Positions 1 to 7,087 of a stretch of DNA of 10,445 nt are shown one piece after another. Source of the stretch: an uncultured Myxococcales bacterium (GTDB lineage Bacteria > Myxococcota_A > Bradymonadia > UBA7976 > UBA1532); assembly GCA_937896275.1 (NCBI GenBank), contig CALBMW010000996.1:1-10445 (forward strand), read 5' to 3'. The notes beneath the pieces were generated by a model, which did not search any database, was not told the origin of the DNA, and saw nothing but the letters and a program-made list of their open reading frames with translations. The first letter of the stretch is position 1, and each line of letters begins with the position of its first letter. A program made the position numbers and the translations under genes.

Positions 1-1336
1 CCGCGTCGCTGACCAACCGGGCCCGCGTGCGCAGGAGCAGCCGGTCGCTGGCGTCGTCGAAGGCGCCCAGAGCGCCCAGCGCGGCCGGCAGATCGCCCAG
101 CGCGTGCTCCAGCACGGCGGCCCGCAGGACGCGCGCGGTGCCCGGCGCGGTGCCGGCGACCAAGTGCGGGACCAGGGTGGTCCACCGGCGGTCGAGCCAA
201 GCGGCGCGCTCCAGCAGGCGTCGAGGCCGGGGATCCTCGGTCCACCGATCGGCGGCCCGCTGAGCCAGGCGTCGCGCCTTCTCGGTCTCGCCCAGCGCCG
301 CGAAGCGCTGCGCCGCCCGCAGGGTCAGCACGCCAAAGAGGCGCGCGTCCTCGACCGAGCCCGCCTCGTCGGCGAGCGTGGCCGCGTAGGTCGTCGGATC
401 GAGGCGCGCGGCCGCCAGGATGCGCTTCAGGCCGATCACCGCGTCGAGCGTCCCGCCGCCCGCCGCGTCGTAGAAGCCCTCGGCGCGGCGCCGATCGCCG
501 AGCGCATGCTCCCAGAGTTCACCCGCCAGGAAGCGCAGCGCGGGGGCGCCGCCCTCCTCGCAGCGGTCGGCCACGCGTGCCAGCCCGCGCGCGCATTCCA
601 GCGCGTCCCCGGCCCGCGCCGCGTGCTCCAACAGCAGCCACGCCGCCAGCGGGTCGTGCCCCGCCGCCTCGAGCAGCAGCGCCTCGCCTTCCGCGGCGTC
701 GCCGCCGTCGAAGAGGCTCTGCCCAAGCTCGGCCGCCGACGCGGCGCGGGCCGACTCGTCCTCGCCGTCGAGCCGCGCCCGGAGCGCGGAGGCCAGCTCC
801 CCCTCATCGAGGCACAGGTGGGCCAGGCGCCGCCCCAGCCCTGGCGGATCGCCCGCCGCCGCCAGCCCCCGCAGCGCGCGCGCGGCCCGCGCCTCGTCGG
901 GCCAGCGGAACAGCCACACCAGCAGGAAGAAGGCGAAGGCCTCGGCCGCGTCCGCCCGGTCGGCGCCGGGGCGCGCCAGCAGCTCCACGCCGCGGTCGAA
1001 GACCTCGCGCGCGGCCGTCTCGTCGCCCGCGACCAGGGCATGATCGCGCAGATCCAGCAGCGCCGGCAGGTGCGCAGGCCAGGCCGCGAGGGCCGCGCGC
1101 CAGGCTGACCTCGCGCCCTCAGCGTCGCCCAGCTCGTCGCGCAGGACGCGGGCGCGCTGGTGGTGCTGGCGGGCGACGGCGATGGGATCGTTCAGCGAGG
1201 CCGCGCGGCGTGCCAAGAGCGCGCAGTGCCGCTGCCACCAGGGCGCGTCCGGCAGCGCGATGCGGGGCGCCGGTGTGCGCACCACCTCGCGCCCCGCGCC
1301 CAAGGGCCGGGGCGGCGGGGTCGTCCGTCCGCTCAT
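1..1336 (-). CDS. Helical-repeat (TPR-like) protein, 3' end beyond window
   Basis: Open frame of at least 445 residues from ATG at 1336, with no stop down to base 2, so the C-terminus is outside the window. I translated it codon by codon. After a Pro/Arg-rich N-terminus (about residues 1-30) it is almost entirely Ala/Leu/Arg/Glu-rich amphipathic helix with recurring helix-turn-helix units of TPR type, for example around residues 66-115 (GARSAWRAALAAWPAHLPAL, then EVFDRGVELL) and 235-260 (DAAEGEALLLEAAGHDPLAA). No signal peptide or membrane segment is seen. The start codon overlaps the kinase stop as ATGA (1336-1333), which implies translational coupling. TPR proteins are usually protein-binding scaffolds; as the partner of a Ser/Thr kinase it may be a substrate or adaptor, which is inference. 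I cannot name a family. The plus-strand frames across the region are shadows. Confidence 0.8.
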   Translation of the reverse strand, partial: MSGRTTPPPRPLGAGREVVRTPAPRIALPDAPWWQRHCALLARRAASLNDPIAVARQHHQRARVLRDELGDAEGARSAWRAALAAWPAHLPALLDLRDHALVAGDETAAREVFDRGVELLARPGADRADAAEAFAFFLLVWLFRWPDEARAARALRGLAAAGDPPGLGRRLAHLCLDEGELASALRARLDGEDESARAASAAELGQSLFDGGDAAEGEALLLEAAGHDPLAAWLLLEHAARAGDALECARGLARVADRCEEGGAPALRFLAGELWEHALGDRRRAEGFYDAAGGGTLDAVIGLKRILAAARLDPTTYAATLADEAGSVEDARLFGVLTLRAAQRFAALGETEKARRLAQRAADRWTEDPRPRRLLERAAWLDRRWTTLVPHLVAGTAPGTARVLRAAVLEHALGDLPAALGALGAFDDASDRLLLRTRARLVSDA

Positions 1337-2535
1337 CGCAGCGCCCACCACGTGGCGAACGCGGCCACAGCGGCCAGGCCCAGGGCCGCGAACGCCCATC
1401 GGGGCGCGCGGCCGGGCCGGGGGGGTGGCGGCGGCGGGCTGGCCTCGGGCTCGCGGTCAGCATCGCGGCCATGGCCCGCCATCTCGGCCAGGGTGTCCTC
1501 CGAGATCAGGCGTGGCGGGCGCCGCGCGCTCGGGGCGGTGTCCGAGGGGTCGCCCGGCGCCTCGCCCAGCGCCACCTGTCGCGCGGCCTCGATGTCGGAC
1601 CGCATCTCGTCGATCTGACGGTCGAAGAGGCTGCGCACGAAGGCGGCGAGGGCCTCGGGCTCGTGGGCCTCGGCGTGGCCGGCGAGCCAGGCGTCGAGGT
1701 CGCGCTTCATGGCGCGCGCGGCGGGATAGCGGTCCACCACCTCACGCGTCATGGCGCGCGCGCAGATCGCGTCGAGGGCGGCGTCGATGTGGGCGTTCTC
1801 GGTCGACGGCGGCGGCGCCTCGGCGCGCCGCACCCGCTCCATCGTGGCGAAGTCCCCCTCGTCGTGGAAGACCTGCACGCCCGTGAGCATCTCGTAGAGC
1901 ACGGTCCCCAAAGAGAAGAGGTCGCAACGGTGGTCGACCGGCAGGCCCCGCACCTGCTCGGGCGCCATGTAGCTGATCTTGCCCTTGATCGAACCGATCT
2001 GGCTCTTCACGTCGATGGTGGTCTGGGCGATGCCGAAGTCGATGAGGGTCACGCGCCCGTCGAAGCCCACCATGATGTTCCCGGGGCTGACGTCGCGGTT
2101 GACGATGTCGAGCGGCTGCCCGAACTCGTCGCTCAACTCGTGCGCGTAGGCCAGGGCGTCGGCCACCTGCCGCGCCAGGCTCACCGCCAATGGGATGGGG
2201 ATCCGCCGCGCCTCCTTGCGAAGGCGCCGCAGCACCGTCGACAGGTCGAAGCCGAAGATGAACTCCATCGCGATGAACGCGGTGCCGTCCGAGACGCCGT
2301 GGTCGAGGGTCCGAACGATGTTGGGGTGGACCAGGCGCACCCCCACCTTGCCCTCGCTCTGGAACATCTCGCGGTGCAGTTTCTGGCCGGCGAGCTTGGG
2401 CAGCAGCGTCTTGACCGCCACCAGCCGTCCCGGCACCTCGGGGTCCAGGCCGAGGAAGACACGCGCCATCCCGCCCTTCTTGAGGCTCTTGAACAGCAGG
2501 TAACGACCGACGGGGACGGGGGGGCGGGCGGTCAT
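1333..2535 (-). CDS. Ser/Thr protein kinase (Pkn type) with C-terminal membrane anchor
   Basis: 400 residues from ATG at 2535. Eukaryotic-like kinase domain at about 11-285: glycine loop KKGGMARVF (19-27), VAVK lysine K42, hinge AMEFIFGFDL, catalytic loop NRDVSPGN (146-153) with catalytic D148, DFG at 166-168, APE at 191-193, and the DLFSLGTVLYEMLTG helix. The usual HRD is NRD (codon AAC). It phosphorylates Ser/Thr in proteins; target unknown. A charged then Pro-rich linker (about 290-378) leads to one hydrophobic helix (379-398), and the protein ends two residues later, so it has a cytoplasmic catalytic domain with a tail anchor and no outside sensor domain. The 'RDVSPGN' loop style is typical of myxobacterial kinases. 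A 121-codon in-frame extension upstream was rejected because it is antisense to the receptor gene and lacks kinase character. Coupled to the helical-repeat gene downstream by an ATGA overlap. Confidence 0.93.
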   Translation of the reverse strand: MTARPPVPVGRYLLFKSLKKGGMARVFLGLDPEVPGRLVAVKTLLPKLAGQKLHREMFQSEGKVGVRLVHPNIVRTLDHGVSDGTAFIAMEFIFGFDLSTVLRRLRKEARRIPIPLAVSLARQVADALAYAHELSDEFGQPLDIVNRDVSPGNIMVGFDGRVTLIDFGIAQTTIDVKSQIGSIKGKISYMAPEQVRGLPVDHRCDLFSLGTVLYEMLTGVQVFHDEGDFATMERVRRAEAPPPSTENAHIDAALDAICARAMTREVVDRYPAARAMKRDLDAWLAGHAEAHEPEALAAFVRSLFDRQIDEMRSDIEAARQVALGEAPGDPSDTAPSARRPPRLISEDTLAEMAGHGRDADREPEASPPPPPPRPGRAPRWAFAALGLAAVAAFATWWALR

Positions 2536-2641
2536 CGCGCCCAGTGAGCCACCCGCACCCTCGCACGTCAAGCAGGGCCCCGTCCGCGGCGGCTCGGCGA
2601 ACGTTGTCCACCGTTTCTGGCATGTGTTAGCGTCCCCGCCG
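2536..2641. promoter_or_regulatory. Divergent promoter region between kinase and receptor genes
   Basis: This 106-bp spacer separates the minus-strand kinase from the plus-strand receptor and must hold both promoters. For the receptor, TTGTCC (2604-2609) lies 15 nt before TGTTAG (2625-2630), or 18 nt before the alternative TAGCGT (2628-2633). The ATG at 2642 is only about 11 nt past TGTTAG and no Shine-Dalgarno is visible, so the message may have almost no leader. For the kinase, TTGACG (minus strand, 2571-2566) is a good -35 match but the -10 at the right distance is poor. The box assignments are by eye and weak. Confidence 0.45.
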
Positions 2642-5059
2642 ATGCGCCTCATTCCCGTCATCGCGGTCTTCACCGGGCTGCTGTGGTGCGCCGTGGCGGG
2701 CGCCCAGCTCCCGGAGCTGACCCCCCTCGAGGACGACACGCCGGACGCCCCCGCGGACGGCTCGTCGCCGAGCGGCCCCAGCGCCGAAGCCCCTGTGATC
2801 CTCGAGGAGTTCGAGGTCGACGAGCGCACCGTGGTGCTCTCGGCCGCGCGCACGCGCACCACCATCCAGGAGGCGCCGGGCATCATCACCGTCGTCACCG
2901 CCGATCAGATCCGGCAGCGCGGCTACCGCACGGTGAACGACGTCCTGCGCTCGGTGCCCGGCTTCGAGGGCGGCCGCATCGAAGGCAACGGCTGGTTCGA
3001 GGAGGCGACCGCCCGTGGGCAGCCGCGCACGCTGTTGATCTTGCTCAACGGCGTGAACGTCACGGAGTCGCGCAGCAACTCGCTCAGCCTCGATCGCAAG
3101 ATCCCGGTCGAGATCATCAAGCGCATCGAGGTCACCTCGGGGCCCGGCGGCGTGCTGTGGGGTAGCAACGCCCTGTTGGGCGTGGTCAACATCATCCTGA
3201 AGGACAGCCAGGATCTGGACGGCGTCTACGTGCAGGCCGGCGGTGGCGCCGGACCCGGCGCGCAGGCGGCGGCCAAGGGACACGTGGCCTATGGGGCCGA
3301 GCTGTTCGGCGGGCGCGTCAAGCTGTTCACCGCGGCCGATCTCTACACGGACGAGGGCGCCGAGCTGCGGGTCGACGCGCACAAGGTGCTGGGCGTGCTG
3401 CCCGAGCCGGCGCCGGACGGCAAGACGATCTACGACGACCGCTCGGGGCTGACCGACTTCAACAGCCGCGACTGGTGGGCCTCGCACACCCTGGTGCTGA
3501 CGCTCTTCGACACGATCACCGTGGACTGGTTCGTCCAGTTCGAGCAGGACCACCGTCAGCTCGCCACCGGCGGCGCGCTGCTGGAGGGGACGCGGCGCGC
3601 CGCGGACGGCAGCATCGTGGCCACCACCGAGGAGACCACGGGCAACGACGCGATCCAGATGGTGGGGATCAACTGGCGCGACCGCTTCCTGGACGACGAC
3701 CTCGGCGTGAGCGCGAAGGTGTACGGCGCGCGCTTCACGGTGCACGAGAGCCCGTTTTGGGCCTTCCCGCCGCGGGCCATCGAGGGCGTCACCGCGCTCG
3801 AGGACGGGGTGCGCATCGATCTGCGGCTCGGCGAGCTCTACCGCTACGGCCTCAACGTCGACGCCGACGTGCAGCTCGGGCGCGACCACCACCTGGTGCT
3901 CGGCGGCGAGCTGTTCCAGGAGCGGCTGCGCGACGGCCGCCGCGAGGACACGCTGCGTCAGGCGGTGCTCATCCCGTCGCTGGCCGATCCCGAGGCCGAG
4001 GATCAGCTGGCGCGCAAGGGCGTCTTCAACACCCAGCGCTGCCCGCCCGCCGGCGCCCACGACGTGCAGCTCGGCGAGGAGCGGGTGTCGGTCGACTTCG
4101 GGGCCGACTGCCACTTCGACGAGGCCCTGCTGCGCGACACCGATCGCGCGGTGGGCGCCCTCTATGTGAGCGACGAGTGGAAGCCGGCCCGCACCGTGGC
4201 GCTCCAGCCGGGGGTGCGGCTGCAGCTCTCCGATAGCTACGATCCGGTGACGCTCGTCAGCGGCGCCCTCGTGTGGAACGTCTTGGACAAGGTCTTCCTC
4301 AAGCTCAACTATGCCGAGGGCTTTCGCCCGCCCAGCTTCGAGTCCACCCGGATCAACGACCTGTCGATCAGCACGGTCAGCTTCGAGTCCGACGAGGACT
4401 TGCAGCCCGAGCTGAGCCAGGCCAGCGAGGTCGAGCTCAACGCGGTGCTGCTCGAGGACGTGGGCGCGTTGCAGCGCGTCTACCTGCGCGGCGACTACGC
4501 CTACACGCTGCTGACCGACGTCATCCGCAACGTGAACGGGCAGTTCGCCAACTCCGGCGAGCGCGGCATCCACTCGGTCGAGTTCCTCGCCCGCGCCGAT
4601 TTCCGGGGCGACCACGAGCTCTGGCTCGGCGGCCACTTCACGCGGGCCGAGGACTCGGTCTTCGGCCCGGTGCGCAACTTCCCCAACTGGGTGTTCATGG
4701 GCGGCGGGCGCGTGCTGCTGTTCGACAAGTACCTCGAGCTGACGACGGTCTTCACCTACGTGGGCCCGCAGGAGGATCTCAACCGCGCCTCGGACGGCGG
4801 CGTGCCGCTGCTCGGCTTCAACGCGGTGGACGCGGTCGACGTCGAGGTGGACGCCATCGATCCCTATGTCCTGTGGAGCGCCGGCTTTCGGGTGCTGCGG
4901 CTGTGGGAGGATCGGCTCGAGGTGTCGGCCTTCGCCTACAACCTGCTCGGGCGGCGACGCTCCGACCCGGACTTCTTCTTCGACGACCGCGTGCACAGCC
5001 GGCCGCAGCCACGCGAGACCTGGAGCGTCTTCGGGCAGGCCGCCGTGAGGTTGTTCTGA
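2642..5059 (+). CDS. TonB-dependent outer-membrane receptor
   Basis: 805 residues. A signal peptide (1-21, AGA before Q22) precedes a Pro/Asp/Ser-rich linker (about 23-50) and a possible TonB box near 52-60 (VILEEFEVD). The plug domain is at about 62-187: LSAARTRTTIQEAPGIITVV, DVLRSVPGFEG, an ILLNGVNV strand and EIIKRIEVTSGPGGVLWGSNA, followed by GVVNIILK. The rest (about 190-805) alternates like a 22-strand beta barrel, includes YAEGFRPPSFES near 556-567, and ends in the expected terminal Phe. The family takes up siderophores, cobalamin, nickel, sugars or peptides with energy from TonB-ExbBD; no TonB gene is in the window and the substrate cannot be read from sequence. C467 and C490 sit in one probable external loop and may form a disulphide. 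ATG at 2642 gives the clean signal peptide; a GTG six codons upstream (2624) would lie inside the candidate -10. The next gene overlaps the stop by one base. Confidence 0.95.
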   Translation: MRLIPVIAVFTGLLWCAVAGAQLPELTPLEDDTPDAPADGSSPSGPSAEAPVILEEFEVDERTVVLSAARTRTTIQEAPGIITVVTADQIRQRGYRTVNDVLRSVPGFEGGRIEGNGWFEEATARGQPRTLLILLNGVNVTESRSNSLSLDRKIPVEIIKRIEVTSGPGGVLWGSNALLGVVNIILKDSQDLDGVYVQAGGGAGPGAQAAAKGHVAYGAELFGGRVKLFTAADLYTDEGAELRVDAHKVLGVLPEPAPDGKTIYDDRSGLTDFNSRDWWASHTLVLTLFDTITVDWFVQFEQDHRQLATGGALLEGTRRAADGSIVATTEETTGNDAIQMVGINWRDRFLDDDLGVSAKVYGARFTVHESPFWAFPPRAIEGVTALEDGVRIDLRLGELYRYGLNVDADVQLGRDHHLVLGGELFQERLRDGRREDTLRQAVLIPSLADPEAEDQLARKGVFNTQRCPPAGAHDVQLGEERVSVDFGADCHFDEALLRDTDRAVGALYVSDEWKPARTVALQPGVRLQLSDSYDPVTLVSGALVWNVLDKVFLKLNYAEGFRPPSFESTRINDLSISTVSFESDEDLQPELSQASEVELNAVLLEDVGALQRVYLRGDYAYTLLTDVIRNVNGQFANSGERGIHSVEFLARADFRGDHELWLGGHFTRAEDSVFGPVRNFPNWVFMGGGRVLLFDKYLELTTVFTYVGPQEDLNRASDGGVPLLGFNAVDAVDVEVDAIDPYVLWSAGFRVLRLWEDRLEVSAFAYNLLGRRRSDPDFFFDDRVHSRPQPRETWSVFGQAAVRLF

Positions 5060-5799
5060 TGCGCCGCCTCTCCCCTTCGGTGTCGCTGTCGCTGGCGGTC
5101 GGCCTGGGCCTTGGCCTGGCGGGCTGCGTCGATGTGTATCGAGGCGCGATCGTGCAATTCAACCTGCGCCGCATCGAGCGCAGCGCCGTGGGCGAGCACT
5201 ACGAACTCTTCGCGGTGGTCAATGGGGGCGCCGCGCGCGTCGCCGCCTTCAAGGTGCTCAGCGCCGTGCGCGACTGCGGCGAGGACCCCGATCTCATTGC
5301 GGACGTCGATCGGGTGCAGCGCTACGACGACGGGGCCGATCGCGCGACGCTCTGCCAGAGCGATCGCCGGCTGGGTTTGGTCGACAAGATCGATCTCGCC
5401 ACGGCCACGCTGGCGGGCGGCGTGAGGGTCAACACCCCCGTCGATCTCAGCGACGCCGAGGCGGTCTTCGTGACGGTCGAGGCCGACGGCGACCGCGATC
5501 CCGGCCCCGATCGGGTCGTGATGCACGCCGATCTGGGCGAGGGCCGTGCGCCCTACCGGCCCCTCGCCATCGAGTGCCGGCACGACTTCTGCGACACGCT
5601 GGCCCCCGACGACGCCGACAAGCCGAACGACGCGATGCTGTTCGAGCAGCTCTGCGGCGACAAGATCCCCGTCTTGCCGCGCGCCTTGCGGGGCGTGCGC
5701 CGCGGGGTGTTCCTGCGCGTACCGACGACCGACGTGTGCGCGGCGGTCGAGGTCGGTGAGATCGCGATCGTCCCTGCCGTCGATGAGACCTTCCTGTGA
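5059..5799 (+). CDS. Lipoprotein of unknown function, receptor-associated
   Basis: 246 residues; its ATG shares the A of the receptor stop (TGATG, 5057-5061), so it is very probably translated by coupling to the receptor. Signal peptide with two Arg and a long Leu/Gly stretch ends in lipobox LAGC, Cys23 being the lipidated residue; +2 is Val, compatible with outer-membrane sorting under the E. coli rule. The mature part is a mixed, acidic domain with seven further Cys (RDCGED, TLCQSD, IECRHDFCD, EQLCGD, DVCAAV and neighbours), which suggests disulphides in the periplasm or on the surface. I do not recognise the family. Its position suggests a dedicated partner of the receptor, such as a substrate-binding or surface-exposed accessory lipoprotein; this is inference from gene order only. 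Confidence 0.88.
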   Translation: MRRLSPSVSLSLAVGLGLGLAGCVDVYRGAIVQFNLRRIERSAVGEHYELFAVVNGGAARVAAFKVLSAVRDCGEDPDLIADVDRVQRYDDGADRATLCQSDRRLGLVDKIDLATATLAGGVRVNTPVDLSDAEAVFVTVEADGDRDPGPDRVVMHADLGEGRAPYRPLAIECRHDFCDTLAPDDADKPNDAMLFEQLCGDKIPVLPRALRGVRRGVFLRVPTTDVCAAVEVGEIAIVPAVDETFL

Positions 5800-5807
5800 G
5801 GCGTGCC

Positions 5808-7019
5808 ATGACCGCGACCGAGAAGACCCTCGCCGCCGCCGCGGCGCTCGTCGCGGCCCTGCTCACCGGGTGCGACACGCTCGAGTGCGGGCCCGGCACC
5901 CACCGCGAGGGCGACACCTGCGCGCCCAACGTGCAGGTGGTCTGCGGCGACGACACCGTCTTCAGCGACGGTCGGTGCGTACTCGATCCCGACCGCGCGC
6001 CGCCTGACCTCGGCGCGCCCGGGCCGGCCGCGGACGCGGGGCCGATGCTGGCCTGCGGCCCCGGCACCAAGCGCGAGGGTGATCTGTGCGTGCCCGACGG
6101 GGTGACACCGGTGGCCGACGCGGGGCCGGGTGATCTGGACGCAGGCCCGGCGAGTGACGCCGACGTGGGGCCGATGAGCGACGCCGAGGCGGAGGCCGAC
6201 ATGGCGGCGGTCGAGCCCGACGCCGCGGTCGAGCCGGTCGGGTGCCCCGAGGGACGGCAGGTGGCCGCGCCGCCCGCCAACTGCGGGGCCGCGGTGCCCG
6301 GCGCCTACTGCGTCGTCGGCGTGGCCACCGACTTCCTCACGGGCTGCGCGCTGCCCACGGACGCCAACCTGATCATCGCGCTCATCGATCCCATCGCGGC
6401 CGCGGGCGGCGCAGGGCCGCTGGGGGTGGTGCCGGTGGGCCCCGGGGGCACCTTCGCCCTGCAGAGCCCGACCGACGCCGCCCAGCTCGCGATCGTGATC
6501 GACGAGGCGCCGATGGCCCCCGACGATGTCTGGACACGATCGGTGAGCGGCGTGCTGGCCGGGGCGCCCACCCCCAACGAGACCTACGTCGCGCACGCCT
6601 TCGCCAGCGATCAGGCCACGCAGGCCCGCTGGAACGCCGCGCTTCAGTTGGACGACGGCGCGCTCGAGGCGGGCGGCTTCCTGATCGGGCGCGTCCTGAC
6701 CCTCGGCCTGAACGGTCTGGTGCCCATCGGCGGCGCCCGCGTGCGCGCCCGCAACCGCAACCTGCTCACCTGCGAGGCCGGCCGACCCTGCCTGCGCTTC
6801 TTCGACGACGATCCCCGCCTAACGGGCTTCCAGGCGGTGGGCGCGCCCGCCACCGGGGCCAGCGGCGGCTTCCTGTTGATCCACGACGGCGGCCCCGCGC
6901 CGCTGCAGGATCTGTTCTTCGTCGAGGGGCAGGAGGACGCCTACGACGACCTGCCGGCCGGCGCCAACCGCGGCAGCGGTTTTCACACCGCGCTGGTGCC
7001 GCGCGCCGCGATGCGGTGA
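5808..7019 (+). CDS. Lipoprotein with three C-x10-C modules, receptor-associated
   Basis: 403 residues from ATG 5808, which has GAGG (5798-5801) six bases upstream. A GTG at 5796 overlapping the previous stop (GTGA) is an alternative that would add MRRA and a more basic n-region. The lipobox is LLTGC with Cys22; +2 is Asp, which in E. coli retains lipoproteins in the inner membrane, although the rule is uncertain in this lineage. Three modules of exact C-x10-C spacing follow at 27-38, 46-57 and 83-94; the first and third share CGPGT-x-REGD-x-C. An Asp/Ala/Gly/Pro linker (about 99-145) leads to a domain at 146-403 with several Cys and beta-rich stretches such as GFLIGRVLTLGLNGLVPIGG, reminiscent of a carboxypeptidase-regulatory-like (Ig-type) fold, though I cannot confirm that. 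Eight bases separate it from the previous lipoprotein, so it is the third gene of the receptor operon. Function unknown. Confidence 0.87.
   Translation: MTATEKTLAAAAALVAALLTGCDTLECGPGTHREGDTCAPNVQVVCGDDTVFSDGRCVLDPDRAPPDLGAPGPAADAGPMLACGPGTKREGDLCVPDGVTPVADAGPGDLDAGPASDADVGPMSDAEAEADMAAVEPDAAVEPVGCPEGRQVAAPPANCGAAVPGAYCVVGVATDFLTGCALPTDANLIIALIDPIAAAGGAGPLGVVPVGPGGTFALQSPTDAAQLAIVIDEAPMAPDDVWTRSVSGVLAGAPTPNETYVAHAFASDQATQARWNAALQLDDGALEAGGFLIGRVLTLGLNGLVPIGGARVRARNRNLLTCEAGRPCLRFFDDDPRLTGFQAVGAPATGASGGFLLIHDGGPAPLQDLFFVEGQEDAYDDLPAGANRGSGFHTALVPRAAMR
5886..6095 (+). repeat. Direct repeat encoding C-x10-C modules
   Basis: Two 42-bp in-frame copies, 5886-5927 and 6054-6095, encode the near-identical 14-residue modules that start CGPGT and end in C-x-P. 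A more diverged module with the same C-x10-C spacing lies between them at 5943-5978. The pattern suggests internal duplication of a small disulphide-bonded unit. Confidence 0.75.
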
Positions 7020-7076
7020 CGAGGCCCGGAACCCCCACGGGCGCCGAGGCGTCCTACTCTCGTTTGCCTCGACCTC

Positions 7077-7081
7077 GGAGG
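7077..7081 (+). promoter_or_regulatory. Ribosome binding site of msrB
   Basis: GGAGG, six bases before ATG 7088. It fixes the start upstream of the tandem repeat, so the repeat is translated as part of the signal peptide. The 68-bp gap from the previous stop (7020-7087) holds a TACTCT (7055-7060) but no convincing -35, so it is unclear whether msrB has its own promoter or is read with the receptor operon. Confidence 0.7.
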
Positions 7082-7087
7082 TCCCTG

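Noticed and set aside
577..2547. 656-codon plus-strand frame opposite the kinase and helical-repeat genes
   Set aside because: Arg/Pro/Ala-rich low-complexity product, a typical antisense shadow in GC-rich DNA; the minus strand carries clear kinase motifs.
2624..2641. GTG start six codons upstream of the receptor ATG
   Set aside because: Adds LASPP before a complete signal peptide and overlaps the likely -10 element.
2627..4996. 789-codon minus-strand frame opposite the receptor
   Set aside because: Its His/Val/Glu/Arg-rich product mirrors the receptor codons; no domain motifs, and the plus strand is a clear TonB-dependent receptor.
7020..7087. Hairpin CGAGGC/GCCTCG (7045-7050 and 7066-7071) as an operon terminator
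   Set aside because: Six-base stem with a 15-base loop and no T-tract after it.
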